A DNA stretch of 27,496 nt, from the NCBI GenBank assembly GCA_023375785.1, contig SZWC01007391.1:3278-30773 (forward strand), in the 5' to 3' direction. A program made the position numbers and the translations under genes. Positions within the stretch are counted from its first letter, which is position 1. Each line of letters begins with the position of its first letter. Below the pieces are notes generated by a model, which ran no database searches, was not told the DNA's origin, and was given only the letters and a program-made list of their open reading frames with translations. Origin of the DNA: Penium margaritaceum (taxonomy: Eukaryota; Streptophyta; Zygnematophyceae; Desmidiales; Peniaceae). Shown here piece by piece: positions 1-9,060 of this stretch.

Positions 1-600
1 AGGGGGGGAAGAGGAGAGAGACACAGAGAGGAGAGAGTGAGAGAGGGAGACAATGAGGGAAAGAGAGAGAGGGAGAGTGAAGGAGACCAAGGGGGGAGAG
101 AGACAGGGAGACAGAGAGAGAGAGCAGAGAGAGGGGGAGGGCAAAGGAGTCCGAGGGGGAGAGAGAGGGTGAGACAGAGAGAGATGGAGAGTGAGAGATG
201 GGGAGAGAGAGGGACAAGGAGAGAGAGGAAGAGAGAGCGAGACAAAAGGAGGGAGGAAAGACAAAGAGGTAGTGAGAGTCGAAGGAGAAGAGAGAGGGAG
301 AGAGGGAGAGGAGACAGACGAGAGAGAGGAGAAAGGAGAGAGAGACAGACAGAGGGGGAGAGAGAGGAGAGACAAGAGAGGAGAGAGAGAGAGTGGGAGA
401 GAGGGAGTGGAGAAGGAGACGGAGGGAGAGGAGAGATAGAGAGAGTGAGAGAGGGGGAGTGGGAGGCGAGAGAGGGAGAGGGATAGACCAAAGAGAGAGA
501 GACAGAGTGAGACAGAGGGGGGGGGAGAGAGAGAGGAGAGGGAGAGAGGGCAGAAGGAGAGAGAGGGAGGAGGAGAGAAAGAGGGGGAAGGAGAAGAAGA
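1..600. repeat. GA-rich polypurine (TC polypyrimidine) low-complexity tract
   Basis: The plus strand is almost entirely G and A, mostly GAGA, GGGA and GGAG runs with scattered C and T. All three plus frames stay open simply because purine-only codons contain few stops, so the Arg/Glu-rich ORFs here are not genes. The tract continues smoothly into the purine-rich segment up to 1470, which ends at an LTR-like boundary. It is therefore probably the distal part of the leader of a minus-strand retroelement. The left end is cut by the window. Confidence 0.9.
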
Positions 601-1468
601 ACGAAAAGCCGGGACGAGACCCAGCGGGGGGGGGGGTCCTATAACGCCATGAGGGCTGGGCTAGAAGGCCAAAGGCCAGAAGGCCGTTTGGGGGCAGACG
701 GCCCCGGGCTCGATGAGCCAAGCAAAAGAACAAGGACAGGGGGGGGTGGTGGCCAACGGCCGAAAGCAGCAAGGCAGAGTCCACGGTCCACAGTCCACAG
801 TCCAAAGTCTAGAGTCTAGAGCTGGGACTAGACCTAGAGCCTAGACCCTAAGGCCGAAGGCCCGGATGCCTAGGACCGAGAGCCTAGGGCCCGGAGAAGG
901 AGACGGGTCCGCGCGCCAGAGGCCGAGGGAAGTCCGCAGGTTGGAGCGAGGGAGACGGGACCCAAGGCAGGAGCGGAGAGCAGGCACACGGGACGAGGAG
1001 GCCGAGGCCGGGCCAGAGGCAGGGAGGACGAGGAGGGGAACGGATCTGCAGTAGAGAACACAAAAACAACAGGACGTGAGTGATCAAAGGAGAAAGAGAT
1101 AAAAGGGGAATAGAACAAAACACGAGGAAGAACGAGGCAAAGAGGGATAAACGGGAGGAGGGGAGAAGGGAAGAGCAGGGGAAGGGTTGGAAGGACAGAG
1201 GGGCCCCGACAGGGGCAGACCTGGAGGAGGGCGGGGGGCAAAACGGCCGCACAAGGACGGGGCCCACGACAGCGGACGGCACCCGCGAGGACGACGACAA
1301 GGCCAGAGAGCAGCGGCCGACGGCAAACGGCGGAAGCGAACGCAGAGGGCGGAAACCGACAACGACGGCTATGGAAAATGGCGGAAGCAAAAGCGGGCGG
1401 CGGAAGCGGATGACGGGAAGCAGATGGCGGAAGCGGGAGCAGAGAAACGGAAGCCACAGGCCCTCAAT
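601..1468 (-). mobile_element. Pyrimidine-rich, GC-rich leader of an LTR retroelement
   Basis: Read on the minus strand, this stretch directly follows the candidate primer-binding site and is rich in C and T. It holds four copies of GGCGGAAGC on the plus strand (1329, 1380, 1399, 1426), a heptamer series at 781-822, an 11-G run at 626-636 and repeated AAGGCC blocks at 661-690. The longest minus frame (870-1457) starts with GTG and gives Pro/Leu/Ser-rich low-complexity protein with no gag features, so I treat it as a non-coding leader. No gag, protease or polymerase is visible in 1-1468, so the element could be non-autonomous or its coding part could lie outside the window. That assignment is inference. 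Confidence 0.45.
781..822. repeat. 7-bp tandem repeat, six units
   Basis: Six consecutive heptamers start at 781, 788, 795, 802, 809 and 816. The first four are variants of CCACAGT (CCACGGT, CCACAGT, CCACAGT, CCAAAGT) and the last two are CTAGAGT and CTAGAGC. It is a minisatellite inside the leader. Confidence 0.8.
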
Positions 1469-1480
1469 GGCTTGATGCCA
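1469..1480 (-). other. Candidate tRNA primer-binding site of the LTR retroelement
   Basis: On the minus strand the bases right after the LTR end read TGGCATCAAGCC. Plant Ty1-copia elements typically carry TGGTATCAGAGC here, complementary to the 3' part of initiator tRNA-Met. The match is good over TGG and ATCA and imperfect at the other positions. Its position immediately inside a TG..CA-type boundary is the main support. The alternative is chance similarity. Confidence 0.5.
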
Positions 1481-1565
1481 TGTTGATGAAGGTGAGGTGA
1501 GCGAGGAGAGAGGAGCGGAGGAGAGTGGAGTGGAGGAGGGTGGCGTTGTGACTCGGGAGTTAGTT

Positions 1566-1584
1566 GCGGGACTAACTGTCCCGC
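1566..1584. other. Perfect 7-bp hairpin in the LTR
   Basis: GCGGGAC (1566-1572) and GTCCCGC (1578-1584) are perfect inverted copies around a 5-nt loop. Confidence 0.75.
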
Positions 1585-1603
1585 TTATCTTGTGAGAGGC
1601 GGG

Positions 1604-1676
1604 GAGCTCTCGAAAGCTGTGAGGGGGAGAGCTCTTGAGAGCTGTGAGGGGGGCCGCTCTCGGGAGTTGTGAGGGG
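1604..1676. repeat. 25-bp-period triplicate inside the LTR
   Basis: Three 23-bp units at 1604-1626, 1629-1651 and 1654-1676 share a core of GCTCT(C/T)G followed by AG(C/T)TGTGAGGGG. The period is exactly 25 bp. Each unit has a small self-complementary core (AGAGCTCT-like). Such short repeats in an LTR may be promoter or enhancer modules, but that is inference. Confidence 0.8.
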
Positions 1677-1800
1677 AGGATCGAGGAGTTGAGGACTTAG
1701 ACAGATCAAGGATAGATCGAGAGCGAAATTACGTTAGTTGAATGGAAAAGTGAGCGTGAGAGGCCTCGGTGCGTGACCCCTATCGGGTCGCATTCCAGGT

Positions 1801-1839
1801 CTCGCGTGGCTCGCCACATCGTGTGGTGAACCACGCGAG
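1801..1839. other. Nested 39-nt hairpin in the LTR
   Basis: Perfect 9-bp outer arms CTCGCGTGG (1801-1809) and CCACGCGAG (1831-1839) enclose a second perfect stem, CCACA (1814-1818) with TGTGG (1822-1826), around the loop TCG. The two 4-nt internal sides (CTCG, TGAA) form a symmetric internal loop. Confidence 0.8.
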
Positions 1840-1900
1840 ACACAGGTGACACAGCTTGGGCGAACATCGAGCGTGTCCCACAAACGCTAAGTGTAAGTAG

Positions 1901-1924
1901 ACGTACGTCTCGCAAGATGTACGT
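1901..1924. other. Hairpin in the LTR near its outer end
   Basis: ACGTACGTCT (1901-1910) pairs with AGATGTACGT (1915-1924) at 9 of 10 positions with a 4-nt loop CGCA. The arms are themselves built from ACGTACGT palindromes. Confidence 0.65.
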
Positions 1925-1994
1925 ACGGACAGAAGGCAAGAACTAAACTAGGCTGGCTAACCCCAAATAACAGTAAACGTTTGCTACTTTAACA

Positions 1995-4745
1995 ATGGTC
2001 ACTGGAATCATAAACTATCTCTATTAGTTGTGGCACGCTTGGGCTATTGTGCCTAATGACTAACAAGAGTGGGTAGCTGTCACTAACCATGATCACAAGA
2101 TATCACTGTGTTTGCTCAACATTTTGATGTATACGAATCAGAAATATTTCTATTGGAAACAAATTATTGTAAAACTGACCATGATAAAGAAAGGATAACT
2201 CTTCTGAAAATTGTGGCACGAAATGGCTAATGTGATGTTTTATGGCCAAAGTTGGCATATGTCACAAGCCATGACCACATAAAAACACCATATGTTTCCA
2301 TATTTCACCAATATTTGCATGGTGAATAAAAACTTAGATACTAAAATCAATGGATTGGCATAAAAGGCACAGAACAGGAAGTGAAAAAAAACTTTGATAA
2401 CTGATGGAAAGTCTTGTCTATTGTGTGAAATAGTAAGCCAACGTTAGCACATGTAACTAACCATGACGACTAATGTGCATCACCTGTGTTCAACTTCGAC
2501 CAATGACAGGTATTTTCAGATATGGTTAGAGAGAAAATCAAATTACACAGATACCAGGCATGGAATGGAAAATATAAAGCTTGAAAGTTATAGTCACATT
2601 GTGTGGCTTCTACGTCAAATGGAAAAGCAAAGATAAACACACCATGTCTGTTCAGTTTTGAAAACACATAGAATGATTCGGAAACGGAGAAAAAGTATGA
2701 AGGCATACAATTGACGGTCTAGGAGTACCTTCAATAAATAAAGGTATGTATTGGAAATCTTTCACTATGAAAGAGATTTTGAGCATGTTTCATAGACCAT
2801 GACCACAACATTTTTGGAACTTTGACAAAAAAATTGAGAGGTTTGAAACAATGCATAGGGAAAATCAAAGTGTAAGGATACCATGAACGAGCCAAGTAAT
2901 TCACTTCAATGGGAAATACTCAGGTTAAGACGTGGGTATTTTACAAAATTACCGGCCAAACTAGGCAATTATTGCTTACACTGACCATAATCATCCATTG
3001 CATTGACCAGCATGTGTGTTCAACTTTCACAAAATTCAACATGATTATAAACATAACAAGGGGGATTAAAACATCATTGCCAGTCGTCTCTTTAATGCAA
3101 AATGACCAGCCAAATCTAAACAATTTCATTGGCCATATGAATAGTATTACACCATGGGCTGTAAAATATGACATATCATACCATGTTAGAAACCGTTGGA
3201 TGGGGTTATGAATATGAAAGAATTCAATGCACGAGTGAGTAGATATAGAACCTAGGAGTAACGAGTGTCGTAGCATGGCTGTTATCTGAAAAAAAAAAAA
3301 ACCAAATTAGACAACTACACTGACCATGACCAAAGCATTATACCATTTTTCAACGTTAAGGAATCATGTCAGAGGTAAAAATTAGATAGTGGGGGAAACA
3401 GATTAACCTTTAAATTAGGCATAGATTGAAAATTGTCAATTTTTATGTACTCCTTCCAAAGTGTGGTTATCGCATGCAATAACCAGTTTATGTGAGCATG
3501 TGTTTCTGACCACGGTCACAAGATGCCGCCATGTGCGATCAAAGTTTAAAATTTATTGCATGAATAAGAAATTACAAGATGGGACAAAAACAGGGCATTT
3601 TAAGCACGGGTTAGTGAGTTTAAACTCATTCAAAAACTAGAAGAAGCCTTTGGTAACCTGCTCAATGACTAGTGTAAGTCCGTATGTATCACAGTTTATT
3701 TCCACGACATGGAACCATCTCTCGTCAACTTTGACACATTACACCACAATCCAGAAAGGGTCAAATGGATCGATCAAAGTGCAGTCATTCCAGGCATGTA
3801 CGAGCAAGTGAAGGAACTTCAGAAAACCACTGGCATGGTGTGGTCATAAAAACCATGAATAACGTATGGCCAAGAGTGGTTGTTTTCTGCAATGACCAGT
3901 AATATTGAGGGTATGTCACACGTTGAAACCACATCATGATCAAATGATGGGCCGTAGAGGTTCAGATGGGAAAATAAAATAATATTAATGTTTGGTAGTT
4001 ATTGTGATTTCCGTTTCCTATTTCTCATCTTTGAACAACTATTGCATGAAGTAGAACTGGTCAGAGGGGACAATCAAAGTGTAGACATACGACAAAACTA
4101 CTACATGATACTAAAAATGTCCAAGAAAATGTGGAAAATGTGCCTAGTGTGCACAATGACTAGTGAAAAGCTGCAATCATCATGAATCATGCCATGAACA
4201 TTACACCACATCAAGCCAGATTTTACAGATCATTGCACTAAAACAAAATTCACATAAAAAACATACATGAGAGTATGCTACGCATGCTCTCAAGATTACA
4301 AGTACAATCAAAACTTGTTAAGATGGTTGGATATATTCCACAATGACTGGCCATCGTGGGCACTTGTCATTGATAGCGTTACCCTGTTTGATGGCATTCT
4401 CAAACCAAAGCACGCGTCAAAAAAGAGCTCGATGGAAAATTGAAGGTGGAGGCACATTAGTTATGGGATGAAAACTATGATAAAACGCAATGACTAGTGG
4501 AATGGTGTAGCTATTGTGCACAATGACTTGCAAAAAGAAGACATTTATCAATGACCATGGCCACAACAAAACACTTTTCATGGTCGCCTTTGAAGAATGA
4601 TTGCACGTGTACAAGACCTCTTTAAGGGGAAATAGATATTTAAAAATACTGCAAAACGGCTGGAAATTATCATACTGGCAGTTTGCCTATCATGCACAAT
4701 GGCGGGTCCCAGACAGAATCTTGAAAAAGGATAAATGTGGTCTTT
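1995..4745. repeat. Degenerate tandem (satellite-like) array, unit about 170-190 bp
   Basis: Two anchor motifs recur in step. An AATGAC(T/C)-type anchor sits at 2055, 3101, 3478, 3664, 3891, 4155, 4342, 4522 and 4698; close-spaced pairs differ by 186, 187, 180 and 176, and longer gaps are near multiples of 175-190. A CCATGACCAC-type anchor sits at 2087, 2269, 2461, 2797, 2985, 3324, 3510 and 4555, with steps of 182, 192, 336, 188, 339 and 186. A third element, AATCAAAGTGTA-like, recurs at 2865, 3772 and 4070. About 14-15 units are implied, strongly diverged, with indels at 3664-4155. The ORFs inside (2470-2706 minus, 2909-3211 plus, 2941-3276 minus and others) are chance frames in the repeat. 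Confidence 0.75.
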
Positions 4746-4837
4746 TTTAACCCAGATTTCAGATGTTTTCGATATAAATGGATGTTTCAACATTTGAGGT
4801 GGTTTATAGGCATGAACTACTGAGCATAGCCACCCTC

Positions 4838-5560
4838 AACACTAATGTATATGTTAAAGCTATACTTGAGAATGTTGATGGGTTTACCACCCCATGGGAG
4901 ATTGTGTGACAAAGGTTGATCAAGGGATAGGAATAGAAGCATTCAATAGATAAGAATTGATGTGAGAATGAATTAAATGTGGCTGATAAGTTATTAAAAA
5001 CTATTCGCACAACTGCTTATGGAATTTGGGAATCTATGTCTCAATACCGGACTGGCGGGTCCATTTTACTCTTCAAGAAAGCTGTTAGATTGTACTTATA
5101 AGAGGGAGATACTGTCCTAGATAATCTATGCATTGTTCCAAGTAGCCCTGTTTTTTAAACTTCATGATCTTGATGTCTTCTCTGATGATTGAACAGCAGC
5201 TTGACCTCCCACTCTCTCAGTCAAAGCAAGCAATGAGAGGCTGGAAAACAAGATTCTACCTCACTTTGAGGGGCGTCATTGACGCAAATTTATGTTGATT
5301 CGCACAAGACATAAATCTTTTCACAACCCATCTGATATATAAAATGAAAATCAACAGATCAAATGTCAAACCACCATGGATGGGTACGTTTTACGTTGTG
5401 GCAGAGCGGTGGGTTGTGTACTACAATCTGAAGCTTCTAACCTTGTTTAGCACACATCTTATGTTGCACATCTCCTTGATTCATGGCGGTCAAAAGTGCA
5501 AAACCTTCATTCTGGGGCTTGCATTAGCTACACATCTTACTTAATAAGTGAAAGGAATAG
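4838..5560 (+). pseudogene. Possible decayed Ty1-copia gag-protease remnant
   Basis: A plus frame with stops (phase of 4838) reads ADKLLKTIRTTAYGIWESMS and soon after a segment ending EGDTVLDNL at about 4980-5125. This resembles the copia gag (UBN2-type) pattern in which 'TA.EIW..L' precedes 'EGD.V.D.L' by roughly 20 residues. From about 5157 a different frame continues with KLHDLDVFSDD, a cysteine-bearing GYVLRCGRAVGC near 5379 where a zinc knuckle would be expected, and LHSGACISYTSYL near 5505, which resembles the copia protease motif (L/I)DSGA with Asp replaced by His. The order gag, knuckle, protease and one shared late frame support a remnant; the many stops mean it cannot encode protein. 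No reverse transcriptase motif follows. This is recognition by eye and could be chance. Confidence 0.3.
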
Positions 5561-5565
5561 AAATT

Positions 5566-6033
5566 TTAAAAGTGGAAAAGATTTTTTCCAAGCAAAATTG
5601 TGGTTGTCAATGTAGCTTTTGGGTAAATTAGAAGGGATATTGATTTGCGAATAACCAAGAGGAACCAGAAATGATTTTGAACTTTGGTTTTGTCAAGATA
5701 TTTTCCTAAGATTACATCAAGCACATCGAGGTTTTTCTCCTCAAAGATGATGTTGAATGAAATGGCATGCCATGAAACGTCTTTAATGTTTGGAACCTGA
5801 TAGAATATTAGGATATCCTTGGGGTGCTGATCAGACTTGCCAAGAGCCTCTAGGCAGGACCAATTGTATGTGAAAGACAAGTCGCAGGTTGTAGAGACAA
5901 AACTATGGAAGCGTGTGAATTTGTATAGAGAGAGCGACTTGCTCGTTTGACTCATTGATGAGAAATTGAATTTGCAAAGAAGTATAACAAGCCCAAGCAC
6001 GCTCCATTTGGCGCATTGAGCTGAAAGAACCAC
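5566..6033 (-). other. Unrecognised 155-codon minus-strand open frame (no ATG start)
   Basis: The frame opens with GTG, not ATG, and is long for sequence of this base composition, so it is recorded. It has a hydrophobic N-terminal part (SVLGLVILLC) and a segment VLDVILGKYLDKTKVQNHFW. I recognise no domain, and no splice-site pattern supports an exon. It lies opposite the tail of the possible copia remnant, so it may be an antisense shadow of that decayed sequence. I do not claim it as a gene. Confidence 0.12.
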
Positions 6034-7940
6034 CTTATCAAATTTTACCTCCTAGCACACTTTTAGCCAAGAGGGATGAGCAGCAGTGACACTCTCACAC
6101 AAGCGAAAAACCATCCTTTCCATGTGCATAACCAATAATCTTGATAGGTACCATCCATGAATCTCCCTTAAGGTCCTCTTGCTACATTTCTACCTTGAAG
6201 GCTGCTCTAAGCCTCCTTGCACTAGAATTCTGGTCTTCATTGATGCTCGTAGTGCAAGAGTCGTAACTTGAACCGGACCCACTGCCACCAAACATTGAAA
6301 ATCCATCTCACGCAAACGAATTCCGAGTTAATTTCCACAAATTGCTACAGAACCAGAAATACATCCTCCATGAATCTGTAATGCCTCACGATTTTGGCCA
6401 AGAAAACCACTTTGGTCACTTTTTGGCACCCTATCTCCATCACTACCTTTGTTAGATTTTTCGTTCATTCCGGGTGTTCTCCTTTTACTTGAGATTTAGG
6501 GTTGAAGGTCACCTTCTATCATCATGGATGCAAGAGGAGTACGCAAAGCATTACAAAAGCAATCAAGCAAGGAATCTCGAAAGGGAGCAAGCAAGAGAGT
6601 GTTGGAGCAAACGAGTAAGGAAGCAAGTAATATGGAAAGCATGCTAGTCCCTTGCTTGGGGCGTGTTTTACTTGCTCCATAAGTTATGTTCCATCAATGA
6701 ATTTCTCTGCAAGTAGCATGCATGGAGATTTGCAATTGGTTGCAAATGTGCACGTGCCTTGTGTATTCATCCATCCATACGATGTGAGAATGGCCTCTTG
6801 GAGAAAATGTGTGGGACATTTTACACGTCAAGAAGCGGTCTCAACATGGAACCATTGAAACAAGCATAATCAACAGCAAATGCACCAGATCTGTTAGCGT
6901 GCTCTACACAAGAAGTGCAATCTGTGCGCAAAAGAGGAAGAAAAAAAGGTAGGTTTTCATGAAATGTTGATTAACGACCAAGGTTTTCTCTTATCGAGTA
7001 ATAGGCATAGGTAGATCATGATGTCATGTGCATGTAGCATGCTCTATCAAGATGGGAGAGCACAATTGGAAGGCAAGGGCTGGGTAGTAGAAGACAAAAC
7101 AAAGTGCTCTTTTTGATTTATGTATCACAATATTTTTTCTCAAGTTTCGGTTCTAGGCTATATCTGAATTCATCCTTCTGTTGCAATTATGCTTTCCACA
7201 TGCCAAGGCTGAACTTTCTATAAAGACCCATTACAACAAGAGAGGGGAGGCTAAATGAATTCACAACACTTTTATCAAAGATACCATCTTAGAGAGGAGC
7301 GTGAGAGAGTTCGTTGGCGGTTTTCTTGTGAACTTAACATTGAGTCGAGAGCATTCCTAAGGAGTTACAAGAATTGGACTTGATGGTATTATCCACAGGA
7401 TAGTTGTGCGCAGTCATACCTTGATCAATGTGGTGACTACCTATTAGTTTTTTTAATCTCACCGAAGGGGCGTTGAATCCTAGTGTTTACGCTTCATACT
7501 CGGAATTTCCCTTGAAACATTAATAGAAAAAAATTCAAGAAATTTTCCTCATATAATTTGGGGTTGTGGGCTTTAGACAGGTCTGGGTAATTTACAACTA
7601 AGGTGTCGTTTAGTCTCAAAATATCGGTCAAGTTTACTAGCAAGATCATATCTTGGTGACATCCCAGTTTACCTGATATCTACCGATAAGATGAGGAGTC
7701 AGCGATGGATTGTCTACTTTCCACATTGGGCTGTGGGCAAAAGCGCCCTTCTCTACTGAGTTTTCTGTAGGGGATTGTCAAATGGTGAGGGCCTATTGTA
7801 TTTGAAGTCTCTTGTAAATTGTTCTCATACATTTGTCATCAAACAGGTAGTCAACTTTTGGTGTTGGCTGATCGCTTTTCTTCGAGACACCTCATTGTGG
7901 TTCACGAAGGTTCTTGTTCAGTTGCGCTAACATAGCCAGA
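6034..7940. other. Gene-free stretch, nothing recognised
   Basis: The sequence is moderately AT-rich, and in the six frames I see no convincing coding region, RNA gene or strong repeat. On the minus strand near 6190-6300 a Ser/Gly-rich frame reads FSMFGGSGSGSSYDSC and then about 23 more residues before a stop; this could be an exon fragment but has no clear splice partners. A purine-rich stretch at 6540-6640 repeats AAGCAAG and GGAGCAA motifs. Confidence 0.5.
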
Positions 7941-8165
7941 CTAGCAAGCTTGACGATTTTGCTTCTGGCCGTCTTTTTCCCTCAATGATTGTCCATATCC
8001 GCGTTCCGCAAACTTTCTCGCTTTCTCTCCACCTCTGGCAAAGGCAAAGGTCGCAGGTGGGAACGGGTAGAACGAACATTGGATCATCCTGCGTTCTGGC
8101 GTCTGCATGTGGAGCACTGCGAATTCGTCACGTAAATTCGTTACCTCCATGAAACGTGTGTGGGA

Positions 8166-8179
8166 TTGCGCGTGCGCAA
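8166..8179. other. Short hairpin TTGCGC/GCGCAA
   Basis: TTGCGC (8166-8171) and GCGCAA (8174-8179) are perfect inverted copies around a GT dinucleotide, just outside the inverted-repeat element. Confidence 0.6.
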
Positions 8180-8229
8180 CCACTTGGCGCAGTCTTCGCA
8201 TGCCTCTGTCAATGGATGACACATTCATT

Positions 8230-8688
8230 GGGTGCGCCTGGTAGTCGTTGGTTTCCGTGGTTGGTCGAATTTCTTCGACCTGCGGCTGTTTGGTTGAGTT
8301 TCGTGGTTGGAATATCGAGTTTTCCACGTGGAAACGCGTTTTCACGTTTTTTAACAACCTGTTTTGAGCGCAGCACATGTGCTGTATGATACATGTGTCA
8401 TCCAGCACATGTGTCAGCCGTGCTCGCCTGTATCCGCCGTCCGTTCGCCTCAATCTCGACCTGAGCTCCCGCAGGCCTATGCCCATGCAATTCTCGATGG
8501 CATGGGACACATTGCCCCGCACCATGGCCTATCCACGCGTCCCTTCGAGCCTCGCTCGGCTCGTGCACGACCCTCAACGCACGGTCCAACCACGCTAGAC
8601 AAGGGAGCAACGTCGAAGCCTCCGATTTCGTTGGTTTCCGTTGTTAAGTTCGACCAACCAGGGAAACCGACGACTACCAGGCGCACCC
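8230..8688. mobile_element. Inverted-repeat-bounded element, 459 bp (foldback or MITE-like)
   Basis: Positions 8230-8269 and the reverse complement of 8649-8688 match at 38 of 40 bases, starting GGGTGCGCCTGGTAGTCG and ending GGTTGGTCGAA. The interior is about 379 bp. The right end also carries a hairpin in which CGTTGGTTTCC (8629-8639) pairs with GGAAACCGACG (8662-8672), so the terminal motif occurs in both orientations. No transposase is visible and no clear target-site duplication could be assigned by eye. A non-autonomous DNA transposon or foldback element is the likeliest reading; an inverted duplication that makes a hairpin transcript is the alternative. Confidence 0.5.
8371..8413. promoter_or_regulatory. 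Cluster of three ACATGT palindromes at 16-bp spacing (E-box type)
   Basis: CAGCACATGTGCTG at 8371-8384 is a perfect 14-bp palindrome. ATGATACATGTGTCAT at 8386-8401 is a near-perfect one. A third CACATGTG lies at 8406-8413. The three centres (8377/8378, 8393/8394, 8409/8410) are each 16 bp apart. CACATGTG contains the CANNTG core bound by bHLH factors in eukaryotes. Whether it acts as a promoter element here is inference, since no gene can be attached to it. Confidence 0.4.
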
Positions 8689-9060
8689 ATTGTCGTCAAA
8701 AAGTAGCCGTTTGCCGGAAAGACGCACACGCACATGGCCAATTTTCCCACCACAAGGACGAAGCGGACGTCCACAACTTCGTCGTTTTTCTTCTCCCAGT
8801 TCGAAGGTACTGCCTGATGGCTGACGCGCACAGTTCGCGCCTGGTCCATTTTACAAATCTGCCCGAGATTTTAAATTCACTAATGTCTGCGGCCGACTAG
8901 ACTTAACCCCTTATATATCTGGCCTACTTTAGTCGTCGACTCCCAGATTTGGCCAACTTTACCGCTCGGAAAACTACTGCAATGCAGTTTGCGGAAGGTC
9001 TTACTTGTATGGCCGATGTTTAAGCACTAATTTAACGATTTGACCATGCATAGAAGTGGA

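Larger units (their letters stand above)
1481..1972 (-). mobile_element. LTR of a Ty1-copia-like retroelement (5' LTR, minus orientation)
   Basis: On the minus strand the segment begins TGTTATTTGG and ends CATCAACA, giving the 5'-TGTT...AACA-3' ends usual for copia LTRs. A primer-binding-like site abuts the 3' end. The length, 492 bp, is normal for such LTRs. It contains a 25-bp-period triplicate (1604-1676) and three strong hairpins (1566-1584, 1801-1839, 1901-1924). Sequence beyond 1972 turns into the degenerate ~180-bp repeat array, so the element appears to have inserted at or in that array. The second LTR and the target-site duplication are not in the window. The outer boundary is inferred; an AACA ending at 1994 is an alternative. 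Confidence 0.5.
7941..9060. other. CpG-rich island in AT-rich surroundings
   Basis: The stretch is markedly richer in GC and CpG than its flanks. It has open frames on both strands at once (minus 7941-8525 from an ATG, 194 codons; plus 8364-8900, 178 codons), which shows that openness reflects composition. Neither product shows a domain I recognise. The island holds an inverted-repeat element (8230-8688), a run of CACATGT(G) palindromes and a TATATA stretch at 8911-8916. In plants CpG-rich islands in CpG-poor DNA can mark unmethylated promoters or recent insertions; which applies here is unknown. Confidence 0.6.

Noticed and set aside
37..644. Three long Arg/Glu-rich plus-strand ORFs
   Set aside because: They lie in a GA-only tract where stops are almost impossible in the plus frames; the products are low-complexity and the frames overlap each other.
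870..1457. 195-codon minus-strand ORF after the primer-binding-like site, a possible gag
   Set aside because: It begins with GTG, is Pro/Leu/Ser-rich low complexity, and has no zinc knuckle or gag-like pattern; another minus frame over the same bases is equally open.
2909..3276. 100- and 111-codon ORFs on opposite strands
   Set aside because: They coincide with units of the ~180-bp array and are explained by its sequence.
7941..8900. 194-codon minus ORF and 178-codon plus ORF in the CpG-rich island
   Set aside because: They overlap on opposite strands, run through the inverted-repeat element, and show no domain; openness follows from high CpG content.
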